This document shows, piece by piece, positions 11,841 to 23,117 of a stretch of DNA of 64,000 bases (position 1 is its first letter; each line of letters begins with the position of its first letter). The DNA comes from Hyaloscypha bicolor E. Taxonomy: Eukaryota > Ascomycota > Leotiomycetes > Helotiales > Hyaloscyphaceae. The notes under the pieces are model-generated. The model worked only from the letters and a program-made list of their open reading frames with translations, did no database searches and was not told where the DNA came from. The position numbers and the translations under genes are program-made. The stretch lies in contig NW_020194620.1 of assembly GCF_002865645.1 (NCBI RefSeq), positions 1,681,353-1,745,352 on the forward strand, read 5' to 3'.

Positions 11841-13391
11841 GGCTTAAATGAACTAGACAAAATAGAAAAGATAATAGATATTCATGAAAGCAAGGCTTGA
11901 GTCTCAATCCCAGAAGGAAAGCCAAGCCCCCCATAGTAAAAGTCAAATGAACCTCGCTCTTCCCCCGGGTGTGGATTAATTCTTGCGCCGCCCGTTTGTG
12001 GGAGCGTGCCACGACCAATCAGAAGGGCCGGATTTCTCAGCATCCCTGCAAGTGGCGTTCGCCCACTTTTTCTTTCCTTCCCTCTTGAAACCACAATACC
12101 ACCACTCCGCAATTTCATTCTTTTCTAATTTAGTTTGGAACTGCTGCCCTTGGCCCTGCTGTCTCTTCATACCGATTTCAGCATCAAATACAATCTTTTT
12201 GGAGTTTTCCAGTGCGAAGTCGATCGACAACCTGGAGTTAAGGGAAATAGCTGAAACCTAACCTTCTGTCTGTTGCCACGAAACTAAAGAGACATGGAAG
12301 GAAAGGGACAAGGTAAAGGACCCCAGAGGTGTGAAAATCGTCTCGTAACCCAATGTGGACCAATCGACACAAGAATTCATCTTGCGGCACCTCCAGGCAG
12401 CGAAGCTTGCGCAAACCATGGCAAAGTCACTGACACGATCCTTACCTCTCATTCCACCCACCTCCATCAAACGAACGCAAATGACTCGCAAGACACTCTT
12501 CCACCATGGACCACAGAACCAACGGATAGGACCAGAAAAAAGTTAGAGGCGATGGTGTCGTCTTCTTCTGCCTCCACTCGGGCCAACTGACTGAACAGGT
12601 TTGGACTACACCAACACTTCACAAAATACAACGCAACACACCGCTGACAGAGCTACACGAAAGCGGCATCAAGAAGCAACAGGTAAAATTTCAATGTCCG
12701 CGCCGAATTGTACCGATTATCCTATAGATTCATTTTTGTGGTACCCCCACGGCCACCGGACAGTTGTGAGCACTACTCAAGTGGGAAAGTCGTTGCCGAT
12801 ACACATCATGGAGTCCAGCCCTTTCCTCGCAGCAAAACCACGGACCCTCTTGGGGTGCCTCAGCACCAGGCAGTCAAAAAAAAAAGAACAAAGACCACAA
12901 AGCACACTCAGCCAGACTAGTCAAGTTGCCAGCCCAACTTGGACCAACATATCTGGATGACACCCCAAAACTTTTAACACCAGGCGGCCAGCACTACACG
13001 AACATGGTCTCGGCCATGAACAGGACAAATTTCAACTTCCGTCCCAGTCTGGACGTGTCAGCATTGGGTGGGTCACAGAGCACGTATTTGTGGCCTCAGG
13101 AGTCACTGTGCAACGCCAACAAACCCCTAACAATGGACATCGACCGGGACGCCAGGGTATGTACAATGCTTGTATTTGCTCCATGGCAATGGCAATGGCA
13201 AACAGTGCCAGTAATCTATCATCAGGTCAAGTATGTACCTCTGCAAAAAATATCTACAAGGGAGAAGCTCGAAGTGATACCTTCATAGATTGTGAGCATG
13301 CAGCCACCACCAAATGCAATCCGAACTCCACCCAATGCTTTATCTATCTGTTCGCTCTTTATCCCCGGTTCATCATTAATATATTTTTTGT
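11841..13391. other. Intergenic between convergent COG8 and FTR1
   Basis: About 1.55 kb between two convergent 3' ends. It holds several open frames shorter than 120 codons on both strands, none with a domain. An A-rich run lies near 12877-12888 and a short ATGGCA triplicate near 13182-13200. I see no gene. Confidence 0.4.
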
Positions 13392-14679
13392 TCACTCTGA
13401 ATTGGTTCTGGCAGGCAAGGCCTGAACAGTTGCAATCGCCTTCTCGGGGTCTGTTTGGGAGGATATTCCTCTTGTGTCAAAGATACCACTGCTAGTGCCG
13501 CTCGCATTCTCTACGCTAGAGACCTCGACTTTTTGGTGGTCAGGGGTTTTGCTCTTCATGAAGGGAAGGTGGCCAGTGTTCTCATGGTATCGCAAAAGCA
13601 AGAAACCGATGATGACAGAGAGCCAGTACAAGTTGTACGATATGACCGAACCATAGGTGGCCGAGTTCTGCCATCCGAGGATTGCATTGAATATACCCCA
13701 TCCTCCGCCACCATTGATCTCTGGATTGCCGAACTATAAAATTTGAGGGACATGTCATCAGAGAGGTTGAGGACAGCTTACGTTGACGTGCCAGACACTT
13801 TGGTCTATGTCATAAGAACCAGCTCCGGCTCCGAGTTCCGCGGCATCACTTCCAACTATCTGGTTCCATTTGTTTGCTTCCAAATACCACACGCCTCTGG
13901 AGAAGAGACTGGCAGCGACGAGATAGAGGAAGCAGGTCGAGACAACCAAAAAGAGCTGGAGCCTGGACGAGGCACCACCCCTTGATCAGGGTTAGATATG
14001 GCTGACGGACTCAAGGGCAGGAACTTACTTATAGATCAAATATCCGACGACGCTTCCAGCAACCAGACCCATGACGACAGGGATAGGTACTGCAGTGGCT
14101 GGCACCGAGAATGATACACCAGCGACGAAGACCACGCCCTCAAGACCTTCTCGGAGAACGGTAACGAACGGCACAACGAACATTGCATACTTCTCACACC
14201 AGAGTCCAAACGCAGCCCAGCAGCCGAGCTTAGCCATTGGTCCATATTCTACCTGTTTGGCAAGCTTAACACGCCACTTCTCCTGCATCTTGGCCACGCG
14301 AAGGAGGGCAGCACCAACTAAGGTGATGAGTATACTGGCGAAAATGGCAAAACTTCCTTCCCAGATATATTCCGCCTTAGCCCACTTGTTCTTTCCGAAG
14401 CGATAAAAGACTCCAATGATGGCGCCTCCGATGACCATAACGATTCCAAAGCCTATCAAGGTGCCAAGCCAAACCTGTACCAGTGTGAGAAGGATGGTAT
14501 CAATGGTTGAAGACCGACCTTACCTGCCGGACCAGCTTTTTGTAAGTTGGAAGATCTCGATTTGGACCGTCGAGGGTTTGTTTCAAGAAAGCAAGAAGCA
14601 CTGACATGACGACCACAGTTTCCAGTGTCTCCCGGAAGACCACGAAGAAAACGGGTACGGCAAAGACGTTCACGGTCAT
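13392..14679 (-). CDS. FTR1: High-affinity iron permease
   Basis: Four exons in phase (14679-14524, 14474-14029, 13980-13782, 13733-13392) give 380 residues. The two glutamate-containing iron motifs of Ftr1 are present: RETLE at residues about 16-20 in the first helix and [12 protein letters not shown] in the second half. Seven hydrophobic segments are visible, followed by the extracellular [25 protein letters not shown] block and a hydrophilic tail. Ftr1 sits in the plasma membrane and imports Fe(III) made by the Fet3 ferroxidase. The FET3 gene starts 1.9 kb away in the opposite direction, which fits joint regulation by iron. All three introns are 48-49 bases with canonical ends. The first motif has Thr for the usual Gly; I believe this is common in filamentous fungi. 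Confidence 0.93.
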
Positions 14680-15382
14680 GACTGCTGATGACTCGAAGCC
14701 GTGTCGCGTCAGCTGATCGAATGGGTTGGTTCCTTTGGATGAGGAAGATCAGGACTGATGCCCGTGGAATGAGAAAGGGGAAACCGTATGGCACCAGAAG
14801 TCTCTTTAGGATTGTGTTGTTCGGGATTGAAGATAGTGTTGAGGAGGATCTGATTATGCAAGAGGATCTGATTAAGCGGGAGCGGGAAATTTCGTGCCTT
14901 CGTAGGGGCAGCTCTCGAGATTGTACGACACCAAGGATCCCCTCTGAATAGCAGGAAATGCGCTGCCAGTGGATAGAAGTCAGGTCGACGATCGGAAGGT
15001 AGTCGAATTGAGCTGGCTGGGTCGAGGTAGGCGTAGATCGCGAAGGGGGATCTGATTGCTGAAGTGATAGTCGAGCCCCGCGGGAATCGGGGAGGTTTCA
15101 AGTCTTGGCTGTGGGGAGAACGCGAAGAAGAATGAAAGGATGGGAAGGGACAAGGACCACTAACGAATTGAATTCAGAAACGACGCAAAGCCGGGATTTG
15201 ACTTCGTCCTTGGATTGCTACGGTGCGGATTATCATCATCGGGATGGTCTCAAGGATTTCCAGGTTGTCTTGTTGAAGAATCATCCGGCTAGGATTGCCC
15301 TAAGTGCAGAGTCAGCCCGCCCCTGGAAAAAGCAAGTGCATGCCGTGCGCCCGCTTGGGCCCAAAGAGGGATAGCGGCAAAG

Positions 15383-15391
15383 TTATCTGAT
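15383..15391 (-). promoter_or_regulatory. Candidate iron GATA repressor site 1
   Basis: TTATCTGAT on the plus strand reads GATCAGATAA on the minus strand with its flanking base, an exact match to the (G/A)ATC(T/A)GATAA consensus reported for fungal siderophore/iron GATA repressors. It lies 704 bases upstream of FTR1 and 1.18 kb upstream of FET3. Confidence 0.55.
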
Positions 15392-15518
15392 CCGACAGCG
15401 CAACTGGCCGTCTGGCCGTCTGGCAGTCTGGCAGACTGGCAGGCATCTGGAAATTCAATGGCGCAGCGGCAGTCCTTGGCCACACAGCTGGGAACAGCCA
15501 ATGCTAGCATCGGACTGA

Positions 15519-15527
15519 ATCTGATAA
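15519..15527 (+). promoter_or_regulatory. Candidate iron GATA repressor site 2
   Basis: AATCTGATAA at 15518-15527 is a full match to the same consensus on the plus strand. It lies about 130 bases from site 1, in opposite orientation. Confidence 0.55.
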
Positions 15528-16574
15528 CAAAAGCAAACATCCGGCCGACCTGCATCCCCGCCTGCGGGCTGCAGCTGATTGGAACCCAGGCCCAGCCCAC
15601 GAAAATCAGACTGTGAATATCGACTTCTCCTACAATCGTTCGTTCGTTCATCCCCGCTGTGTCCACAGGACCACAACAAACCCCGCCCCTTGACACGCGA
15701 CGAATTGCCAGCCAGAAGCTAAGTTCAGAGGTGGGTACTCCTAAACTCACAGACCTCCCTGTAAAAGACATGTGCAGCGAGGGAATTAACCGTGCTGTTC
15801 TTTGCCAGGAAGGAACCCACAATCTTCAATTCTCACCAGGGTTCTGGCAGCCTCCGCAGCCTCGTCAATGCAGGCAGGTACCATAACGCGCACGATTTAT
15901 TTAGAATCCAGTCTGTTCTCGCCTTCCTTGCTACATCTTTCGACTGCCATACAACCCCACACGGACTTCAATCTTTGACGGACTCGACGCTAAAGAGAAA
16001 ACCACCCCGGAGCCCCAACATAGATCTCATACGTCCTGTTAAACAACGTTCCACCTCTCTGGGTCCTGGATTCATTCTTCCGAACAGCCTCTCCCGAGTT
16101 GCATGTCCCAGCTGCATGCAGTTACCGAATCATCACGTCCACCTCCTGCACCACAATACGGTTCTTCCGTCACACGGGGATCTTTCGAAATAGGTGCATC
16201 AAATTATAACCTCGGTCCTGGCAGCCACGAAGGCCAAAGGTACCATTTGATAAAGCTTCGAGTAGCATTCAGCTCTTAATCAGATTAATCTAATCAATTA
16301 TCTGGTCGATCACCTCGACTTTCTCCCCCCCGGTCCCTAGTGTGGATTATTCGTTCGTCTCCACTCCTTCATTAGGTTTGTTCTTCTAATCACCGGTGCT
16401 GCTTCGCTGATAGGCCTCGCTCTGAGACCTCATTGGCTCTTTGCAAGACTGGCTGACCAGAAGCCTAGAACTCGAACTTCGCCGTCAAGTCAAGCCCGTT
16501 GAAGAGGCTGACTTGAACTCAGCTATTCTGATCACCATCCCACGTCTACGTCGAGGTATTATTTGAGAAATAAT

Positions 16575-18815
16575 ATGGCGCTCTCGCTGTCTTTCTTCCC
16601 CATTTTTTCAGTACTGCTCCTCGCACTATCTCACATTGCAGGAGCAGCTACTGTCATCTACGACTTCAATATCACCTGGGTCAGAGGTGAGTGTTCTTGT
16701 TCGACGGAAGTTCATGGAAGTTTAATTGACATTCGCAAAGCAAATCCCGATGGACAGTCTGAGAGACCAACCATTGGTATCAATGGACATTGGCCATTGC
16801 CAGTTATGACGGCAACAATTAATGATACAGTTGTGGTCAATGTCAACAATCAATTAAGTAAACACCCGCTTACACCTTCCCCTTTCTCGAAGGACCTCTG
16901 TCTAATTGATTGTCTCCAGGAAATCAAACAACCACTCTCCATTTCCATGGTATGTTCCAAAATGGTACCACAGATATGGACGGCGCTGCTCAAGTCAGCC
17001 AATGTGGGATTGAACCTGGATCTCAATTCACTTACAACTTCACCGTAAGTCAAACGCCAAGAGAAAATCGAATTCGCCACTAAGGTGGTTTAGGTCAAGC
17101 AAGCTGGCACATACTGGTATCACAGCCACTCCAGCGGCCAGTATCCTGATGGACTCAGAGCTCCATTCATCGTCAGTGACCCTGACCATCCCTACAAGGA
17201 CCAATTCGATGAAGAACTGGTTTTATCTGTCTCAGATTGGTACCATCAGGAAATGCAGGTCCTCTTTCCAAAGTTTATGTCCAAAGCCAATCCGACCGGG
17301 GGAGAGCCCGTTCCCCAGGCTGCGCTTTTCAACGATACACAAAATCTGACTGTCGCCGTCCGACCTGGCAAGACCTATCTTTTCCATGTTGCCAACGTTG
17401 CAGCTTTTGCAGCACAGTACATCTGGTTCGAGGGACACAACGTGACCATCATTGAGGTAGACGGAGTTTATACTGAGAAAGCTGAAGCTGAGATGATTTA
17501 TCTTTCTGCTGGCCAGCGATGCAGTTTCATGGTTACTACGAAGAACGAGACATCTACCAATTATGCTTTCGTCGGCAGCATGGACACAGTTAATAAACTT
17601 CCTTCCTTGACATGGAGCTCTGACTAATAATATCTAGAAACTATTTGACAAGGTTCCAAAGGGCTTTAACAATAATGTGACCGGTTGGCTAGTCTATGGT
17701 AATGACAAGGCCCTGCCAACTCCAGTACTTGTGAATAAATTCAACGACTTGGATGACTTTGGATTGGTTCCCTATGACAAGAAGCCACTCCTACCAGAAC
17801 CTGATCAGATCATCACTCTTGATGTTACGATGGGCGCTTTGGGAGATGGAAAGCCATAGTAAGAATGCGTTCCAAAGTATTCATAGCAAGTACTAACAAT
17901 GCCATAGTGCCTTCTTCCAGAACATCACTTATGTTTATCAGAAGGTCCCAACAATTTATACAGTGATGACGACTGGAGAAGACGCAACAAACCCTATGGT
18001 CTATGGAGAATTTTCTAATTCGTTCGTATTGGGTCACAACCAGATCATTCAGATCGTTGTCAATAATCACGGTAAGCATGTGCTTCGCTCGTTCGTACCT
18101 TCTGATATTTTAACAGACGCTGGTAAACATCCGTTCCATCTTCATGGCCACAATTTCCAGACTGTCGCGCGGTCCGGCGAGGAAGCAGGAGATTTTGATT
18201 CAAGTAACTCGAGCCAAATCAACTATCCAGCGATCCCAATGCGAAGAGACACGGTTGTTCTGAATAGGAATGGCTACTTAGTCTTTCGCTTCGCCGCTGA
18301 TAACCCTGGAGTATGGCTGTTTCATTGCCATATCGAGTGGCATATGAGTCAAGGTTTGATCGCGACCATGGTCGAAGCTCCTTTGGAGATCCAAAAGAGT
18401 TTGACTATTCCCCAAAACCACCTCGACGCGTGCAAAGCTGCGAATGTACCAACTGCAGGTAATGCCGCTGGCAATACGGTTAATGTACTGGACTTGACTG
18501 GAGCCAACGCGCCCCCCAAGCCATTACCCGCAGGGTTTACAGCACGTGGAATTGTTGCTCTTGTATTCAGTTGCATCTCTGCTCTGGCCGGATTAGCAGT
18601 CATTGCATGGTAAATCTACCTTCTTCGTTGCCTGAGATTCTTGACTAATCGCTATTAGGTACGGCAGTGTCGACATGGGAGCAGCTAGCAAGGTCGCTGA
18701 AGAGCGACGCATTGCTGAGATGAACCAACGGGAGAGCCGCGACCCTGTTACTCCTGTTACTCAGGCAACGGCTCTGGTCGAGTTACCCGAGAGGTCGACT
18801 CAGACGGCTAGATGA
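16575..18815 (+). CDS. FET3: Multicopper ferroxidase (Fet3 type)
   Basis: Eight exons join in phase (16575-16686, 16741-16857, 16920-17044, 17094-17588, 17638-17858, 17908-18071, 18117-18609, 18659-18815), giving 627 residues. It starts with a signal peptide (residues 1-23). All four copper-ligand motifs are seen: [21 protein letters not shown], and [12 protein letters not shown]. The residue ten after the cysteine is Leu, the axial position typical of Fet3 and high-potential laccases. A single C-terminal membrane helix ([21 protein letters not shown]) and a short cytosolic tail separate it from secreted laccases and match Fet3. It oxidises Fe(II) at the cell surface and hands Fe(III) to Ftr1, encoded divergently at 13392-14679. 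I took the ATG at 16575 because it directly begins the signal peptide. Confidence 0.93.
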
Positions 18816-19276
18816 TGGAGGTGGGTGTTATTTGGACTGTGAATAGCTGGCAGTGGCGTTGCATATGGACGGATGGAACAGTGCATGTGTAGAATAGATA
18901 TATTTTGATGACGATTACGATGGCCATGAGAATAGATCCAAAAGTCATTGAATAAAACTTGTTTTCAATCATGAATTAGAAGTCAATAATTATAAATTCT
19001 GCTTCGGTCGAGCTAGCAAGTGCGACTGCATCGGCTCAGCTCGGCCCCTGCCTTTGTCAATCGTGAATTGTGGGGAAACCCTGGTTCAGCAACCTTATCG
19101 ACGTATCTTTACAGCTGACCTCCGCTCTTGTGAATAGTCCCAAGCCCTGGATACGTCTTCTTCACTTTCCATCAGATGGCCCTGGCACCCTTCCTCTTAG
19201 GCGTCTCAATTGGCTCTCTGCCATACGTTTCTGTGCAGCAGACAACTCTCTGAGCTGCCAGCTGTACCTCTCTGGC
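18816..19276. other. Intergenic
   Basis: 3' flank of FET3 and 5' flank of the phosphatase gene. A short AT-rich stretch lies at 18895-19000. I see nothing else. Confidence 0.4.
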
Positions 19277-21276
19277 ATGGCCGGCAGACAGTCTTCGAGC
19301 AGACGAGAGCTGTGGTCACTGGCAGATTCATATGGTATGAATAAATGCCATCTATGATGTGTTCATGCTGATGTATAGACTTTATTGCTTCGTTCCTAGG
19401 CAAATCTGAACTATACCGCCCACCAGTGTCTCGCCTCAATCCTCTTGAACAAAGACGCGCTTTTCGATCTTCCCGCGACCAGCACAACAATGTCAACCAC
19501 AGTAGACTAGATAAGCTACATAAACTAGTACCGGTCTCCCGTAATTTTGCTTCACTTCGGCAGCAACATGGCACAAGACGTCACTTCCACGACTACTTCG
19601 TCACAAACCTACCGTCCTCCTCCCTCCATCCTGATTCCAAGTCCTCCACTGGGCCACACCACAAGCTCCCTCGATCAGCTTCAACGCCCCATACTCCCGG
19701 CTCTGGGCGATCTCCAGCAGCAGCCCCGCCCATGATTGGTGCCTCTCGGGAGCTTACCGTCGTACGAATTCCCTTACGAAGCGCGAAACATCATTTCGGG
19801 GTCTCTGTGTCACGGGGCACGCGGCCGTACAATGAAGATACGTATCAAGCAGGAACAATAGAGATCCCAGCATTTGCTAAGAGGGCGCCTATAAGTTTGA
19901 GTCGTTCGGGGTCGAAGATCACAGCGGGCGGGGCGACGTCGGCGGATAGTGCTAGTGGAGATCCGCAGGTTTTCTACTTTGGCGTGTTTGATGGGCATGG
20001 CGGGAATGAGTGCAGTGATTTCTTGCGGGAGGAGTTGCATAGCTATGTTGAGAATGCTGCGGAGATTTTTGAGCTTGGGTCGAGCTTGAAAGCGGGGGGG
20101 AAGAAGGAGGATAGAGATGTTGGTGCGCCGAGTGCGGACCATGGGGGTGGTGAGAACGAACTTTCATCCCAGGGCAAGAAAAGTCTAAACAGACATGAAA
20201 TGAAAGGCGAAGGAGAGTTCGAAGGGCTACAGAATGTGCCAAAGAGAAATGATGATAAGAGCGTCAAGGACCACCCAAATAGCCCGGCTCTGTCTGGCGA
20301 GGAGCCAGTTTCAGCAGAATCCAACAAACCGAAGGCCATCGGGCTTGAGAGGGATTTGGTGGCACAGTGGAAAGACACAGTTGGAGGCTACTTTCGCCGA
20401 TTCAAGCCTGAATACTTCTCTTTGGCTGCTAATGGTTCACCCCCATCCGACACGCCAATTTCCATTGAGACAGCGTTGATGTATGCTTTCCTCAAGGCAG
20501 ATCTGGATTTTGTTACGGCACAAGCTCGCAAGCCAGATGCCGAGAACCAGCACGGCGATACACCTCTGAACGCAGACGACATTCTCGGCGAGCCTGCCCA
20601 CTTAACTCCCTCGAAGCATCGGATTGGAGGCCCGAAACAATTCGTAGGAGGCTCAACAGCTTCCATAGCTCTCATCTCCACACCGACACCAACACCATTC
20701 TGGCATCCGGCATCCCCATCCACCATCATCGTTGCCCACGTAGGGGATACTCGAATTCTCCTCTGCGACACCGCAACTGGTCTAGCAAAACCTGCTACCA
20801 CAGATCACCACCCAAGTTCTCCTGTTGAGAGCACAAGACTCCGTCGATACGCGGCGACATTCGTCACCGACTCCTTCGGCGAAGAGCGGATGTCCGGCTT
20901 AGCTAACACTCGAGCCTTTGGCGACATGCGCTCTAAACGAATCGGCGTCTCCGCTGAGCCTGAGATTAGGCGCATAGATCTCTCTCCCGCGGAGTACAGC
21001 TTCCTCGTCCTTGTATCTGATGGTGTGAGCGGTACGTTATCGGATCAGGAAATCGTTGACGTGGTTAAGGAGGCGAAGACTCCGGAACAAGGGGCGAGAG
21101 ACGTGGTGAGCTATGCTACGGAAGTGAGTTCAGAGGGTGACAATGCGACGTGTTTGGTGGTCAGACTTGGTGGGTGGGAGAGGAGGATTGAGGGGGGAAT
21201 GGGGAGTATGGGGACTAAGGAGGTGAGAGATTTTAGAAAAGGCGATGCTTTAGATCCGAGAAGAGGGAGGACGTAA
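19277..21276 (+). CDS. PP2C-family protein phosphatase, Ptc6-like
   Basis: The long second exon (19400-21276) encodes a PP2C catalytic domain: SRGTRPYNEDTY, FYFGVFDGHGG, VAHVGDTRILLC, VLVSDGVSG and EGDNATCLVV carry the metal-binding aspartates. This exon has no in-frame ATG before the domain. A first exon at 19277-19334 with donor GTATGA and acceptor CTAG at 19399 joins in phase and supplies Met, giving 644 residues. The N-terminal ~110 residues are basic, Ser/Arg-rich and low in acids (AFRSSRDQ), consistent with mitochondrial import, as for yeast Ptc6. A low-complexity insert of about 130 residues (SSLKAGGKKEDRD to EPVSAESNKP) interrupts the domain between the second and later motifs. The phosphatase call is secure; the Ptc6 assignment and first exon are probable. 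Confidence 0.78.
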
Positions 21277-21472
21277 ATATGAGGCAGAGAGTGCATATAA
21301 CTTATATAAAGCGTAAATTCCTTGCGAGGTGTGTTTGGATTACCCCTCTCAGGCTCTTGATCTTGATATATGTGTCACGTGCAGAATTATTACATCATGC
21401 CACTTGCAGGACTCGACCTTCCACTTAACATCCATTCAGTCTTCGAATTGTTTCTACAAGACATGAAAATCG

Positions 21473-22658
21473 ATGAAAGGGGAAAACATGGCACCTAAAA
21501 TCGACCCAACGATTCTCAAAGCACTCTTACTAGATGCGGCGGACACTTCAATAGCGTCTCATGGCGGAAGCGGCTTTGCATCCACATTCAAGATCACGAG
21601 TAAGGACAATGAAGGAGAAGAAAAGCTATTTTTCGTCAAACAAGGGAAAGGGAAGGAAAGCCAGATTATGTTTGCTGGTAAGCATCTCATCTCATATCTT
21701 ACCTTTTCATCTGAATTTCACCTAAAACATCTGCCCCAAAATCGGACGAAACTCCCAACACATGACAACGCAAACCAGGAGAACACGCGTCCCTAAACGC
21801 AATCTACTCCATCGTCTCCAGCCTCTGCCCTAGATCTTACGCCCACGGCCTCCTCTCCTCCACCACTGGCGCCTTCCTCGCAACAGACTTTCTCAACTTC
21901 TCCGCACGCTCCTCGTCTTCCCCATCCTCCTCCTATTCAGGTCTCTCTCTCGCCCAAAAACTAGCAAGACTCCACAGTACGCCAGCACCCATTCCTGATG
22001 GCTACGATAAACCGATGTTCGGTTTCCCCGTCCCGACTTGCTGTGGCGATACACAGCAAGACAACAGTTTTAAATCTTCGTGGGCGGAATTCTACGCCGA
22101 TAATCGGCTGCGACACATCCTGAAATCAGCTGAGAAGAATAATGGGAAGGATTCCGAGCTTTCTAACCTCGTGGAAAGGACGACGAGTGTTGTGGTTCCG
22201 AGACTGTTGGGAAATGGGAATTTGAAGACCTCGAGTGGAGGAGATGTAGTTCCGGTTGTAGTGCACGGTGATCTCTGGTCCGGAAACCATGGCGTTGGAA
22301 CGATTGGGAAAGGGGGTGTTGAAGAGGTTGTTTTTGATCCTAGTTGTAGTTACTCGCACAGCGAGTTTGAGTGGGGGATTATGCGGATGTTTGGCGGCTT
22401 TGGGGGCAGTTTTGAGAGGGAGTATTACGAGTTGAAGGGGAAGGATGAGCCGATTGAGGAATGGGATGATAGAGTGAAGTTGTATGAGTTGTAAGTGAAA
22501 ATCTAGGGGAGGGGAGAGAGGGGCGAGAGGGAGGGGAATGGCTAATAAAGGATAGGTATCATCATTTGAATCATTACTCGATTTTCGGGGGTGGGTATCG
22601 CGGGGGTGCGGTGAGGATTATGGAGGAGTTGGTGAGGAAGTATGGGGATGGGGAGTAA
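21473..22658 (+). CDS. Ketosamine-3-kinase (fructosamine kinase family)
   Basis: Three exons (21473-21677, 21779-22490, 22556-22658) join in phase for 339 residues; an alternative ATG at 21488 would give 334. The fold is protein-kinase-like: HGGSGFAST as the nucleotide loop, FFVKQG with the lysine, HGDLWSGN as catalytic loop, and FDPSCSYSHSEFEWGI in place of DFG, followed by MRMFGGF. These are the signature blocks of fructosamine/ketosamine-3-kinases, which phosphorylate sugars attached to protein amines and so help remove early glycation products. Length is slightly above the usual ~300, from a Ser-rich loop (SARSSSSPSSS) in the second exon. Confidence 0.85.
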
Positions 22659-23117
22659 ACGGAAAGTGTTCCTCTTGCAGCAAGACTCCCGAAACAGAAT
22701 TCACTTGAGCGCAGCAACATCAGAGGAATGCTTGTTTTCATTTGGGATGAAAGCTCGACATTAGCTTGAAAATCGATGTCGTGAGAATTGTGGATCATTG
22801 AGTGCCAATTCATGGGAACTTGTGGAAGAGTGACTGACTCCATACGAGAAGCACTGGATCATTGTGAGAAGGTTGTACGCGCTATGAGCACCCGGCTTTC
22901 AGTAACTTGCTCCAAATTGAACTCATCAATTATCGAAGGCTGTATGAAGAAAGGCATCAAATATACAGAAAGTCAAAACACCGAGGAGAAAGTGGATCAT
23001 CGCCTCATGACCCATAGCCATCAACTCCTCGCCCCCAGAAAATGCTTCCCATAACCTGGCATCCCGGCATGCACCTCGTACCAATGCAATCTAAACAGCC
23101 CTTATTTCTACTTCAAA
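22659..23117. other. Intergenic, convergent 3' ends
   Basis: Separates the ketosamine kinase and MIF2 genes. I see no coding signal. Confidence 0.4.

Larger units (their letters stand above)
14680..16574. promoter_or_regulatory. FTR1-FET3 bidirectional promoter
   Basis: A 1.9-kb divergent promoter with no supported coding sequence. The core ATC(A/T)GAT occurs at 14848, 14866, 15050, 15385, 15519 and 16279; two of these extend to the full (G/A)ATC(T/A)GATAA consensus of SREP/Sre1-type GATA repressors. A CCAAT box in reverse (ATTGG) lies near 15578 and another near 16432, which could be read by a CCAAT-binding complex and its HapX partner. The 18-base tandem at 14844-14879 carries two of the core motifs. 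The short tandem of CTGGC(C/A)GT units at about 15405-15445 has no known role. The iron-repressor reading is inference from motif and gene identity. Confidence 0.6.

Noticed and set aside
12258..12960. Overlapping open frames on both strands between COG8 and FTR1
   Set aside because: All short, low complexity in places, and mutually overlapping; no recognisable protein.
19070..19357. Longer start for the phosphatase at 19070
   Set aside because: It is in the first-exon frame, but the extra 69 residues lack targeting or domain character; the ATG at 19277 is sufficient. I cannot exclude the longer form.
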